Shown: positions 47,001 through 54,032 of the stretch, one piece after another
How positions within the stretch are numbered: position 1 is the first letter of the stretch
Layout of the letters: the number at the start of each line of letters is the position of its first letter
Assembly (NCBI GenBank): GCA_943846675.1
Contig: OX044357.1
Location: 2,852,001 to 2,916,000 of the forward strand
Length of the DNA stretch: 64,000 nt
From: UBA987 sp002292105
GTDB taxonomy: Bacteria > Bacteroidota > Bacteroidia > NS11-12g > UBA9320
Direction of reading: 5' to 3'
Position numbers and translations under genes: made by a program
The notes under the pieces: generated by a model
Told to the model about the DNA's origin: nothing
Database searches by the model: none
The model's input: only the letters and a program-made list of their open reading frames with translations

Positions 47001-48161
47001 TTCTTGCAGTTAAAAGGTCAGAACATCACTGGTAGTGCGACTCTCGAGCCATTCAGGAACTTTCGTATCACGTTAAATATTACCAAACGTACCAGTAACA
47101 CCGTTTCGAGTAATTTTAGATATGACAATGAGCAACAACGGTTCTTAGATTTAGGTCTTCAAGAAGTTGGTCAATACTCCATATCTTTCTTTTCTTGGGG
47201 AACGGCCTTTGACAAACTAGGTGATGTAGCGCAAAACTATAGTTCAGCAGCCTTCACATCATTCAAGGATAACCGCTTAGAGGTAGCGCAGAGATTACAA
47301 GCACAAGAATTTTCGAACGGGAATAAACGATTTGAAGACCGCATTGGTGATTTAGACCCTAACACAGGTTTCCCTGTTGGATACGGACAAACGCAGCAAG
47401 ATGTTATGCTTTACTCCTTCTTGTCAGCCTACAGCGGCAAGGATGCCAAAAGCATACTATTGAGCCCTTTCAAACGATTACCTGCACCTGCTTGGCAAAT
47501 CAGCTATAATGGTTTAAAAGATCTGTTTGGCTTAAAGAAATACTTTACCAACATTAGTATTCAACATGCCTATAACTCCACGTTAAACCTGAACAGTTAC
47601 TTTAGTGAGTTGAGCTACGGAATCGATACGATCGTAAACGACACCAATAACTTGAAAGCGCAGTATACCTTCCAACAAGGTGTTTCGTTGATAGAAAGGT
47701 TAACACCTGTTTTGGGCGTTGATGTAACGATGAAAAATGGTTTAACGTTAAAACTTGAGCATAAACGCGATAGAAATATTACCATGTTCATGAATACGTT
47801 CCAAATGATTGAGCAACGAAATATGGAGTGGGTTATTGGCGCTGGATTTGTAACCAAAGGCGTTAAGCTTCCAATTAAATATAGAGGCTCCAGAATCTTC
47901 TTAGAAAACAATCTTAACTTCCGATTTGACTTGTCGATACGTGACGGTGTTACGGTCCGTCGAGATATTGAACTGGGGACCAATACGGCTCAAGCCGGAA
48001 ATAGAATATTCTCGATTAAGCCAAACATTGATTACAAGATTAATGACAATACGAATTTGAGAATGTTCTATAACCGTACGTTAACAGAACCAAAGAACTC
48101 TCAAAGTTTCCGATCAGCAATCACTGATTTCGGGATAAGCTTGCGTTATACCTTACAATAA
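41043..48161 (+). CDS. sprA: T9SS outer membrane translocon SprA
   Basis: The 36-strand barrel that forms the type IX secretion pore. At 2372 residues it has the size expected for the family. A signal peptide (MRSSYRVLLAIGILSYWAIT, then SAA) precedes the mature protein. The stretch near residue 200-260 (GQIGDHIKINTNYDTEATFE; LQSIELGNVSLPL; GVKTKLQFGKLTM) is the family signature. Calcium-loop-like acidic residues occur near 1155-1170 (PDDEDINQDNTLD). A highly charged insert of Lys and Glu/Asp lies at about 1876-1912. No ATG occurs between an upstream in-frame stop and the signal peptide, so TTG 41043 is taken as start. It overlaps the convergent EamA gene by 9 nt. Confidence 0.95.
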   Translation: MRSSYRVLLAIGILSYWAITSAANKPKVGYTSFDQTLEEEDSSKKDSLKYPIRDKTSRDFEKINQFDLNDPDNVRTDIEYNPEDKTYTFQKKIGDQDFGSPKPMSFKEYLEYQKKQNQQNYFRQKSQATNFVRSSGLLPDLFFDPKLAGDMFGDGLIDIRPSGSAELIFGGNYNRVENPNFTARQQKNGNFDFKMKMQVNVTGQIGDHIKINTNYDTEATFEFENQTGLNWQGKENDILQSIELGNVSLPLNGSLIQGGQSLFGVKTKLQFGKLTMTAIATQQKGETRETEVNGGAQITRFNIQASDYDVNRHFFLSQYFADNYDNALARLPVIQSNVLINYIEVWVTNRASNYSNTGNLVALMDLGESDPYNNAYVIPGVEDFPSNEANRIFDAITANADATKNNLQVGVEYVDLTNARQLNPQEYTMNAQLGYISLNQALNTDEILAVAYEYSYNGRIYKVGEFARDRPPNNQNPPTLAVKMVKSTLIKTNLPTWNLMMKNIYSLGAYNMQTEDFSFNVVYADDKGGGDLGYLPVEPSEPNWYKRQLNAVFKLDKMNRQFEAKPDGLFDLIEGVTIQAGQGRIIFPMREPFGEFARSNFNDPTGKNADYYAFDALYDSTKWDAEQDVSHDKFFLRGSYKGSSSNQIRLQCFNVPKGSVKVTANGSLLNEGSDYIVDYTIGMVTIINEGILGAGAVIKATCESNSLFNLQQKTLVGSRFDYKVSDKLLLGGTILHLTERPLTPKTNIGEEPLLNTIYGFDGAFNTKSRMLTRWVDKLPFIETKEESTVALTWEFAQIIPHKPLSIGDAERGTSFIDDFEGAETPYEIKNVSRWKLASAPQHQPDLFPNAAQGLIKLENDRRGLFSWYTIDPVLQQGNPDRMPEHLKQDVIQRSGHFIRPIQFDEPFPTKNIQQQQVRTIQTLDLAYYPRKRGPYNFTVDNLLASGDLGNPESNWAGISRRIENTDFEAANYDYIEIWMMDPFVYEKEPGYAGANNSGQLYINLGSVSEDVLPDKKRSMENSLPTANSLAAPVEQTACGLVGTIQPIVDGFDNDPNARVYQDVGLDGLSDELELGFFDTTYLEDVLNKFGATSQAYQNAINDPAGDNFRHHRDPDYDLTETSVLHRYLYYKQPDGNSNLDRLPDGTPQANSTFPDDEDINQDNTLDQIEEYFQYKIDLSQRDLVVGQGYVADSIRVFAVREDEGAKPDSVTYYQLKIPIREYQKRVGGISNFKSIRFMRMFMTGFEDSVILRLLEMRMIRADWRRYQNSLKFPPTIGLPPDPNDPVEFVVSTVNIEENSSRVPVKYVEPPGITRELDPTQPNQVLQNEQSLSLRVCELEKGDARGAFRVTEVDIRNYKDFKMFLHAEGEQLQNGDVWAFVRIGTDLENNYYEYQMPLQITPNGAILQDEIWPSTNNMEFALQDFYNLKLERETATGSKTATYEKANAKGHILRVVGLPDLSQVRTMMLGVMNPNNSTGQEKLCTEVWFNEMRVTGISNKGGWAATARMVTKLADFARVNISGNYTTIGFGGIDKTLNERSLDQTFQYDISSNIELGKFFPQKSGISIPMFIGWNENFINPKYYPLNPDILYKQVLQSARTEEERTKVKETSQDYTSRYSLNFTNVKKNRTSGGKVRLWDIENFNTSYSYQRTYRRNQIVEENFINTHRASLAYTYAKRPKPWEPFKKIIRAKKLRFVKDFNFTLMPSSLNFQYDVDRRYGELQNRSNDDFEAIVPRFYDKSFTLKRTYGGRWNFTRNLKFNYNSVVDAWVEEPFGEIVNREQEDSIRNNFFNFGTMRNFNQVMDINYTVPFNKFKYLNWITASAKYAANYSWTTAPPTYPTLGNTLQNSQTITLNGRMNFTSFYNRNKKLRPFVSRTVKKKRPKETKKAPGDDEEEDTKKKKREGLHPVAKGVGAFFLMMKQAQLTYTETNGTTLPGFNQDIQYLGHNFDLATPSWPFILGLQDPNIRYDLARNGYMTNDTAQNNRFLQLKGQNITGSATLEPFRNFRITLNITKRTSNTVSSNFRYDNEQQRFLDLGLQEVGQYSISFFSWGTAFDKLGDVAQNYSSAAFTSFKDNRLEVAQRLQAQEFSNGNKRFEDRIGDLDPNTGFPVGYGQTQQDVMLYSFLSAYSGKDAKSILLSPFKRLPAPAWQISYNGLKDLFGLKKYFTNISIQHAYNSTLNLNSYFSELSYGIDTIVNDTNNLKAQYTFQQGVSLIERLTPVLGVDVTMKNGLTLKLEHKRDRNITMFMNTFQMIEQRNMEWVIGAGFVTKGVKLPIKYRGSRIFLENNLNFRFDLSIRDGVTVRRDIELGTNTAQAGNRIFSIKPNIDYKINDNTNLRMFYNRTLTEPKNSQSFRSAITDFGISLRYTLQ

Positions 48162-49097
48162 ACGCTGCGCTCTTCTTCTTTGAATCCGAGTTATTATCGG
48201 ATGGATGATGACAGAAAGGAAAATTAATCCTGTTCCGACATAGAACTTGGTTGTTAATTCACTATCCTCATTAAAGATAATTATAGCCATGATTACACCA
48301 TAAATTGGCTCCAAGTTCACTGCAAGCCCTGCGCTAAAGGCCGATAGTCCGCGTAATGAAGACAAGGCTAAAACGTAGGCAACAGAAGTACATAAGAGTC
48401 CTAAAACCAACAGATACCAAAACGAATGAAAATGTATCCCAAAGAGTGGATATTCCGATTCTAAGTTTGGTTGGGTTAGTGCGTAAGTACTAAAATCTAA
48501 ACCTCCTTCAAATATTGGGATAACCAAGGTAAGAAATAAAAAACCTGCCAATAGTTCAATCGCCGAAACGGATATTGGGTTGTGTTCTTTGAGGTGTTGC
48601 TTGTTTAGGGTTGAGAATAACGCCGCTAAAAAAGCAGCTAAAAGACCTATAAATATTGAAGCATAGTACGCTTCTCCAATGTCTAGAATGAGCAAAATCC
48701 CGGCGATTACAAAGGCGCCTATTATGAGCTCATACCATTGAAATTTGGACTTGGTTATAATGGGTTCGAGAAATGATATGAATAGTGTAGTTGTAGCCAT
48801 ACAAGCCAACGCAATGGAAACATTACCCAATTTAACACTGGCAAAAAAAGACACCCAATGGATGCTAACTATCACGCCAATTACAGCGAAGGTTATCAAA
48901 CTACGTTTACCAATTTTGCGCGCTCCCCTTATAACGCCTGGGAACAAAAGCAAACCAACAACGGCTATCCACATACGGTGCCAAACCAAAGCGAGTTGAT
49001 CGAACACAATAAACTTTCCTAAAATGGCTGTAAACCCAAAAAGCAGTACAGCAATATGAATTTCGAGATATGACTTATATCCGCCCTTTTTAGACAT
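48153..49097 (-). CDS. DMT superfamily transporter, EamA family
   Basis: A 314-residue inner-membrane protein with about ten helices in two EamA repeats (first about residues 10-145, second about 155-300). Family motifs include GFTAILGKFIVF at the start and LAVNLEPIYGVIMAIIIFNE, the conserved region of the second repeat. Substrates of such drug/metabolite exporters range from amino acids to nucleotides, so none is proposed. Its upstream region carries TGATATGACAA (49121-49131), identical to part of a palindrome at the lytTR gene start, hinting at shared control. Confidence 0.9.
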   Translation of the reverse strand: MSKKGGYKSYLEIHIAVLLFGFTAILGKFIVFDQLALVWHRMWIAVVGLLLFPGVIRGARKIGKRSLITFAVIGVIVSIHWVSFFASVKLGNVSIALACMATTTLFISFLEPIITKSKFQWYELIIGAFVIAGILLILDIGEAYYASIFIGLLAAFLAALFSTLNKQHLKEHNPISVSAIELLAGFLFLTLVIPIFEGGLDFSTYALTQPNLESEYPLFGIHFHSFWYLLVLGLLCTSVAYVLALSSLRGLSAFSAGLAVNLEPIYGVIMAIIIFNEDSELTTKFYVGTGLIFLSVIIHPIITRIQRRRAQRLL

Positions 49098-49120
49098 GTG
49101 GCAAATATTGACCTTCTCAC

Positions 49121-49131
49121 TGATATGACAA
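49121..49131 (-). promoter_or_regulatory. Second copy of the TGATATGACAA half-site, upstream of the EamA gene
   Basis: Eleven bases identical to one arm of the palindrome at 49887-49908, placed 24-34 nt upstream of the EamA ATG. Read with the large palindrome, it suggests that one regulator binds both sites. Confidence 0.4.
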
Positions 49132-49145
49132 GCGAATTTGTCTGC

Positions 49146-49892
49146 TTATTTGTCTTTCAAGAACCTAATAAAAGCCGGTTTTCTTCTGTGCGCCAAATGC
49201 AATTCTGCGTCATTTGACATAATTACTTTGAATGCTCCTGAGTTAAAGCGTTTCATTTCGTTGACGTTAATGATGTGAGACTTGTGTATTTTCACAAATG
49301 GTTTTTCATCAAGCACATCTTGATAATAAGACAATGGCCTAGATGCCATTGCTTTTGACCCGTTTTTGAGCACAAACTTGGTGTAGCCTCCTCGTTGACC
49401 CTCGGCATAAACAATTTCGTTAAGGTTTACTTTTTCGTATGCACGCAAACCGGGAATAACAAAATAAGTAGGTTTCTTTTGAGCCATTGCCTCGGCCCTA
49501 ATTTGACCGTTTCGCAGCACTACTTTGGTTTTAGTAAGTGCCACGTTTAGTGCTTCCACACTATATGGTTTTAAAATGTAATCTATTGCAGAAGACTTGA
49601 TTGCTCTAATTGCGTAGTGATCATATGCGGTTTCAAAGACAACATTTATCTCATCAAGATTGAGTCTTTCAAGCATCTCAAAACCATTCATGCCGGGCAT
49701 CTCAATATCCAACAAAAGAAGGTCAGGCTTTTTTTCTTGAATGGCTTTAAAGCCTTTTACAGGACTCGTGTATTCTCCAACTACTGTTGTCTTGTACTTG
49801 AGATCTTTAAGACGTTGTCTGGTGACGTGGATGCTATTGATCTCATCGTCGATAATCATTACGTTCATAGGTTTAATGGTTATTTGTGTCAT
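49146..49892 (-). CDS. LytTR-type response regulator
   Basis: A 248-residue transcription regulator. The N-terminal receiver domain has IDDEINSI (acidic pocket), LLLLDIEMPGMNGF (phospho-acceptor Asp near residue 60) and the lysine in YILKPYSVEAL. The C-terminal LytTR domain (about 145-245; YFVIPGLRAYEKVNLNEIVY, IHKSHIINVNEMKRF) binds DNA with beta-strands. The partner sensor kinase, usually a 5TM-type histidine kinase, is not next to it. Its start codon is embedded in a 22-bp perfect palindrome, so autoregulation or a start-site hairpin is likely. Confidence 0.93.
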   Translation of the reverse strand: MTQITIKPMNVMIIDDEINSIHVTRQRLKDLKYKTTVVGEYTSPVKGFKAIQEKKPDLLLLDIEMPGMNGFEMLERLNLDEINVVFETAYDHYAIRAIKSSAIDYILKPYSVEALNVALTKTKVVLRNGQIRAEAMAQKKPTYFVIPGLRAYEKVNLNEIVYAEGQRGGYTKFVLKNGSKAMASRPLSYYQDVLDEKPFVKIHKSHIINVNEMKRFNSGAFKVIMSNDAELHLAHRRKPAFIRFLKDK

Positions 49893-49908
49893 ATCAAGTG
49901 ATATGACA
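49887..49908. promoter_or_regulatory. 22-bp palindrome over the lytTR start codon and presumed start site
   Basis: Perfect 10-bp arms TGTCATATCA and TGATATGACA separated by AG. The left arm contains the ATG of the lytTR gene (49890-49892 on the minus strand) and the right arm abuts the -7 box. It could be a repressor operator or, in RNA, a hairpin hiding the start codon. Confidence 0.6.
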
Positions 49909-49914
49909 AATATA
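49907..49914 (-). promoter_or_regulatory. -7 promoter box of the lytTR gene (TATATTTG)
   Basis: Exact TAnnTTTG 14 nt before ATG 49892, overlapping the edge of the palindrome; the upstream part lies in the end of rfaE2. Confidence 0.5.
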
Positions 49915-49923
49915 TCCCCCTAC

Positions 49924-50436
49924 TTATTTTCTGGGCGAATCACCCTCCGAACGTAGTATTTTGTCTTCTATGCGCGAGGTTGAAAACCCTTCTAGAAAAG
50001 GAATTACCTTGACTTCTCCTCCAGCTTGAATAACATCATCTGCACCAACGATAGTGGCTATTGTATAATCACCACCTTTCACCAAGACATCCGGTTTGAT
50101 CAGGTTCAACAATGCTAATGGCGTATCCTCTGCAAACAAAGTGACCGCTGACACACAACCTAGACTTGCCATTACCCAAAGTCTTGAAGACTCGTCTTGA
50201 ATTGGTCGGTTTGGCCCTTTTAATTTACTAACCGAAGCATCCGTATTGAGGGCCACAATCAACCTGTCTCCCAAATCCGCAGACCGGTTTAAATAGTCAA
50301 TATGGCCTTTATGCAATAAATCGAAGCAGCCATTTGTAAAAACTACCTTCTCTCCATTCAACTTCCATTTTTCAACCAACGTGGACAGTTGAACCCGATC
50401 AACAATTTTGTGCTCTATGGTTTCTATGTGTTTCAT
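49924..50436 (-). CDS. rfaE2: D-glycero-beta-D-manno-heptose 1-phosphate adenylyltransferase (RfaE2/HldE C-terminal type)
   Basis: A 170-residue cytidylyltransferase-fold enzyme activating heptose 1-phosphate to ADP-heptose for LPS core synthesis. It has the nucleotidyltransferase motif FTNGCFDLLHKGHIDYLN (the HxGH) and VKGGDYTIATIVGADDV followed by FSTSRIEDKI near the end. The kinase half found in E. coli HldE is absent. The ATG at 50436 forms an ATGA overlap with the stop of the flippase-like gene, so it is preferred to a start 27 nt upstream. It is third in a panD-flippase-rfaE2 unit. Confidence 0.9.
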   Translation of the reverse strand: MKHIETIEHKIVDRVQLSTLVEKWKLNGEKVVFTNGCFDLLHKGHIDYLNRSADLGDRLIVALNTDASVSKLKGPNRPIQDESSRLWVMASLGCVSAVTLFAEDTPLALLNLIKPDVLVKGGDYTIATIVGADDVIQAGGEVKVIPFLEGFSTSRIEDKILRSEGDSPRK

Positions 50437-51425
50437 TGCAATGCCTTTCTTTCTTCGAGCCAAATCATCAACATGGATAACCCTCCAGCTATAAATATCA
50501 TGAGCATCTGACTGCCATGAGATATTATGGCATAACTTGTTCCTAGGCTGATATTTATGCCATACAGCAGTAAGCCTTGCGGCACAAAATAATGGAAACT
50601 ACCTAACCCACCAGGTGCTGGGATGATAACCGCAAAAGTGGCCACAATAAGAGTAGTTACAGCAGCGTCAAGACCCAAATGACTTGTTCCGTCTAAAGCA
50701 AAAAAGATTAAATAGGACACCAAAAAATACATGAGCCATATGACTCCCGTATAAAACAAAAACAGCCATGGCCGCTTTAGTTTAAAGATACTCTTTGCGC
50801 CTTCTAATAAACCCGCTATGAAGTCAATGATTTTTTGAATTAATGGTGGATTATTGCTACGTTTTTTTAACCACAGGTATACAAACAATCCAGCAATACC
50901 AGCAACAACTAATCCTCCTAAAATGTAGAGTTCACCCGTTCCAGAACCTTCTGCAGAGTTTAAGGTCTTCAACACGAAGTCTTCAATTAATTGGTATTGC
51001 GAAAACACAGCAATCATGGTGACGAGCAACATAACCAACACATCAAAAACACGTTCAGTAAAAACGGTTCCTACAAGTTTATCAACCGGGACATCATCCG
51101 TTTTACTTTTAAGGGCACAACGAACCACTTCGCCAACTCGTGGTGTCGCATAATTGACTGTATAGCCAACCATCACAGCGTAAAAACCTGTACGAACCCG
51201 AGCCTTGTATCCCATCGGTTCTATTAACAATTTCCAACGTACTGCTCTTATAAAATGACTAAACAAACCCGCTAATGCGGCCAAAGCCACCCAAAAATAA
51301 TTGGCCCCTTTTAAGTCTGACAAAACTTGCTCAGGTTGTATTTTATTGTATACCCAAAAAATGAGCAATATGGCTATTGTTGGGTACAACAGTTTCTTTA
51401 ATATTTTTTTTGTTTTTGGTGTCAA
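50433..51425 (-). CDS. Lysylphosphatidylglycerol synthase TM region/UPF0104 flippase-like protein
   Basis: A 330-residue inner-membrane protein with about eight helices and the family's LFSHFIRAVRWKLLIEPMGY and YTVNYATPRVGEVVRC motifs (PRxGE). It corresponds to the flippase part of MprF, without an aminoacyltransferase domain, and may move lipids or lipid-linked precursors. It shares ATGA overlaps with both panD upstream and rfaE2 downstream, which indicates tight translational coupling. No specific lipid can be named. Confidence 0.88.
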   Translation of the reverse strand: MTPKTKKILKKLLYPTIAILLIFWVYNKIQPEQVLSDLKGANYFWVALAALAGLFSHFIRAVRWKLLIEPMGYKARVRTGFYAVMVGYTVNYATPRVGEVVRCALKSKTDDVPVDKLVGTVFTERVFDVLVMLLVTMIAVFSQYQLIEDFVLKTLNSAEGSGTGELYILGGLVVAGIAGLFVYLWLKKRSNNPPLIQKIIDFIAGLLEGAKSIFKLKRPWLFLFYTGVIWLMYFLVSYLIFFALDGTSHLGLDAAVTTLIVATFAVIIPAPGGLGSFHYFVPQGLLLYGINISLGTSYAIISHGSQMLMIFIAGGLSMLMIWLEERKALQ

Positions 51426-51772
51426 GCCGTTAGTTTGTTATTGGCGTCTGGGAAGATAATTGTTGGTACGAATTTTTTTGCTTCCTCAAAATCGAAATGT
51501 GCAAACGATATAATTATGAGTTGGTCACCCCATTGGGCTTTTCTTGCTGCCGCCCCATTAAGACACACCATACCGCTTCCACGCTCTCCTTTGATTGTAT
51601 AGGTTTCTAAACGTTCTCCGTTATTATTATTTACAACCAAAACCTTCTCACCCTCAATCATATTTGCGGCGTCGAGCAAGTCCTCGTCAATGGTTATACT
51701 CCCAACGTAACGCAACTCCGTTTGAGTCACTCTTACATTATGTATTTTCGATTTTAGTATCTCAATCATCAT
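51422..51772 (-). CDS. panD: Aspartate 1-decarboxylase
   Basis: Pyruvoyl-dependent enzyme making beta-alanine for pantothenate and coenzyme A. The proenzyme cleaves itself at the Gly-Ser bond in YVGSITI (Ser at about residue 25), generating the pyruvoyl group. Also conserved are the N-terminal ILKSKIHNVRVT with its Lys, and NNNNGERLETY. Two adjacent ATGs (51772, 51769) are possible; the TTG at 51784 that also opens the frame lies in the -7 box and is rejected. The 116 residues are normal. Confidence 0.96.
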   Translation of the reverse strand: MMIEILKSKIHNVRVTQTELRYVGSITIDEDLLDAANMIEGEKVLVVNNNNGERLETYTIKGERGSGMVCLNGAAARKAQWGDQLIIISFAHFDFEEAKKFVPTIIFPDANNKLTA

Positions 51773-51781
51773 AACTCTTGG

Positions 51782-51789
51782 CAAAGTTA
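51782..51789 (-). promoter_or_regulatory. -7 promoter box of the panD operon (TAACTTTG)
   Basis: Exact TAnnTTTG, 9 nt before ATG 51772. It should drive panD, the flippase-like gene and rfaE2. Confidence 0.55.
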
Positions 51790-51814
51790 GTCCTTTAAAC
51801 GACAGATGTTTTTC

Positions 51815-52423
51815 TTAATCATGCCACTTTTTCACGCCAGCCTCGATTCTAACATCCAAGGTATTTTCTCTTGGAGTTATAGGGCATGAATAACGGTGAC
51901 TATAGGCGCAATATGGATTATAACACGTGTTAAAATCTATGAGCATTGTGTTTTTCTGAATTGACTCAAGCTTGAAGTCCATATATCGTCCGCCGCCGTA
52001 GCTAGAATCAGCGTTGGTTAGATCCCTAAAAGGGCAAAACAAATAGTCATTTGCTGGTATGCCTTTTTGCTTTGCTGTCATTTGCTGATATATGTAAAGC
52101 TTACGCTTTTTACCGTTTAGCTTAAACTTAACATGACCATATTGCCTATATATTGGTTTGCGTTTGGTGCTGGTTGGCATCTCAAATGCTTTTTTGGTTT
52201 TCTTTTTAAATATCGCCACGATTCTAAACGAGGTATCAATGGCATAATATCGAAGCCCCTCGAAAACGTCAATTTCTTGTTGACTCAATAGGTGTTTCGA
52301 CGTATCACGGAAAAATGAATCAGTCGTCGCCCTGTCTTTCAATATCGATTCCACATAATCAGCTTGAGCGAATGCAGAAAACGCACCCATCCAAAGCACA
52401 CATAACGTCAATAATCCTTTCAT
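51815..52423 (-). CDS. DUF1684 domain exported protein
   Basis: A 202-residue protein with signal peptide MKGLLTLCVLWMGAFSAFA and the DUF1684 signature: GGGRYMDFKL near residue 145, DFNTCYNPYCAYSHRYSCP near 165 and RENTLDVRIEAGVKKW at the end. The conserved asparagine/tyrosine/cysteine cluster suggests a small ligand or metal site, but the family has no known function. It overlaps the ostA-like gene by 4 nt (ATGA), so an envelope role is plausible. Confidence 0.9.
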   Translation of the reverse strand: MKGLLTLCVLWMGAFSAFAQADYVESILKDRATTDSFFRDTSKHLLSQQEIDVFEGLRYYAIDTSFRIVAIFKKKTKKAFEMPTSTKRKPIYRQYGHVKFKLNGKKRKLYIYQQMTAKQKGIPANDYLFCPFRDLTNADSSYGGGRYMDFKLESIQKNTMLIDFNTCYNPYCAYSHRYSCPITPRENTLDVRIEAGVKKWHD

Positions 52424-54009
52424 TCTTCAGTTTCTTCTTCCTCGTTAAACAAATCCTTTACGGCGTCGGGTCTAACCCTGTCCTTTTCTTCCTTTGCGTT
52501 CATGAAGTACTCAAGCGTTGGTCTTTTATTTGGATACCATACGAAGTTTGGAAGCTTTTTCTTGTCTGACGGAAAATCAGTTACAGGATAAAATCCTCCT
52601 TTAGGACTATCATAATACCGGACATCTGAAACGGTATTATCTTCAACGTAAATGAGCATATCGCTGCACACCATATGGTTGACACCAGTATACGCTGTGT
52701 CGTTTTCTTTCACATAATAGACACTTTGCCCATTTCCCTGAACGTTGACTTTATGAAGCTTGTTTTGGTTGAAATAAGCCGTCATATCGTTGCCGTCAAT
52801 TTGGTTATACACTTCAGGCTGAACGTAAGAAACGATGAATGCTTCTTCAATCACTTCTAAACGATTTAAGCTTCCATTTTTTCTGTATACCACTAAAGTA
52901 TCACCCGTAATTTGATTCTCTTCCGTCCAAAGCACGGGTTTACCCAGCATAGAGATTGTTGAGTCGGTAAAAGAATAAATCAAAGAGTCTGAAACGCCTT
53001 GCATATCAGTTTTATGGATTTTGGTATTGTAGAAGGCTGATAGTCTTCTACCTGTTGTGTCCGCCAAATCGATCAGCGTGTCAGCCTTGACAAACAAGCT
53101 GTCGTCTTCAAAGTATTTTATCGCCAATGGATTTCCGGTAACCATGGTCTTTCCTGTTTTGCGATAAGATATACCATACTGACCTTCAATTTTGATTTGT
53201 TCAACAGTGTCTATCAGGGTGATGTTCCGAAATGCCTGTCCGATACCCGTATTTCTGTTATACAACAGACTATCGGCCACGAGTTTATTGTCTTTGCCTT
53301 GAATCCAAACTCCTTTACTAAACTGACTGGTATTTTCATTCGTGTTATACCAACCGTATCGACAGAAAATGGTGTTTTCTTCGCTATAAATGTATGTTGG
53401 CCCATAGAAGTAAGCGACTTTTGAGAAGGTATTATAGCTTAACGTATCACTCTTCATTTGGTATTCGGGGTTTACCAATAAAACCCTGTCTTTGAAAAAA
53501 AAGGTCTTGCTTCGACTATAATACCTACCCTGTTTGCTTGTCAATCTATCCGAGCCATTTACAATCCTCCCACCCGTTGTATAAAATGCGATTTTAGCCT
53601 CAACGTCGTATTGCACCATGTCTGTCGTTAACTGCATGTCTTGGTCACGAAGACGCACGTTATCCCTAACATAGGCTTGCTTTTTGTCGCCGTCGTACTC
53701 TAGATAATCACCCCACAAATTGAACGTATCTCTCTGCCGGATATAAATATTGCCATACGCTTCAATCCTGTTGTCTTTTCGATAGAAATAAGCACTATCA
53801 CAGTTCATCAAAACTTGATCCTGTTTAAATCGTACATTACCTTTTACCCGCTCTGCATCGACAAACTCTTGGTCGTATTCAATCACATCAGCACCCAACA
53901 ATTCAATCGTGCTCTGACCATAAGACTGACCAAGTCCTAAGAACATACATGCTGAAATTGCGATTATTAATTTCCCTGCAAAGGGTTTTATTACCGAGAT
54001 GGGTATCAT
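52420..54009 (-). CDS. OstA/LptA-like organic solvent tolerance protein
   Basis: A 529-residue exported protein made of repeated LptA-type beta-jellyroll units. The opening IELLGADVIEYDQ, VKGNVRFKQDQVLMNCDSAYFY, DNRIEAYGNIYIRQ and VADSLLYNRNTGIG show repeating strand pairs that form a hydrophobic groove for LPS lipid tails. The protein is longer than E. coli LptA, as usual for Bacteroidota. The start ATG 54009 gives a signal peptide (IIAISACMFLGLGQSYG); a start 18 nt upstream would cross the promoter. It probably forms the periplasmic bridge of LPS transport. Confidence 0.88.
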   Translation of the reverse strand: MIPISVIKPFAGKLIIAISACMFLGLGQSYGQSTIELLGADVIEYDQEFVDAERVKGNVRFKQDQVLMNCDSAYFYRKDNRIEAYGNIYIRQRDTFNLWGDYLEYDGDKKQAYVRDNVRLRDQDMQLTTDMVQYDVEAKIAFYTTGGRIVNGSDRLTSKQGRYYSRSKTFFFKDRVLLVNPEYQMKSDTLSYNTFSKVAYFYGPTYIYSEENTIFCRYGWYNTNENTSQFSKGVWIQGKDNKLVADSLLYNRNTGIGQAFRNITLIDTVEQIKIEGQYGISYRKTGKTMVTGNPLAIKYFEDDSLFVKADTLIDLADTTGRRLSAFYNTKIHKTDMQGVSDSLIYSFTDSTISMLGKPVLWTEENQITGDTLVVYRKNGSLNRLEVIEEAFIVSYVQPEVYNQIDGNDMTAYFNQNKLHKVNVQGNGQSVYYVKENDTAYTGVNHMVCSDMLIYVEDNTVSDVRYYDSPKGGFYPVTDFPSDKKKLPNFVWYPNKRPTLEYFMNAKEEKDRVRPDAVKDLFNEEEETEE

Positions 54010-54016
54010 AGATTTG
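54009..54016 (+). promoter_or_regulatory. -7 promoter box of tilS (TAGATTTG)
   Basis: Exact TAnnTTTG, 16 nt before tilS ATG, overlapping by one base the start codon of the divergent ostA-like gene. Confidence 0.5.
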
Positions 54017-54024
54017 AAACAGGA

Positions 54025-54032
54025 CAAAAATA
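54025..54032 (-). promoter_or_regulatory. -7 promoter box of the ostA-like operon (TATTTTTG)
   Basis: Exact TAnnTTTG on the minus strand, 15 nt before ATG 54009 and directly abutting the tilS ATG. The two divergent promoters must exclude each other. Confidence 0.5.
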
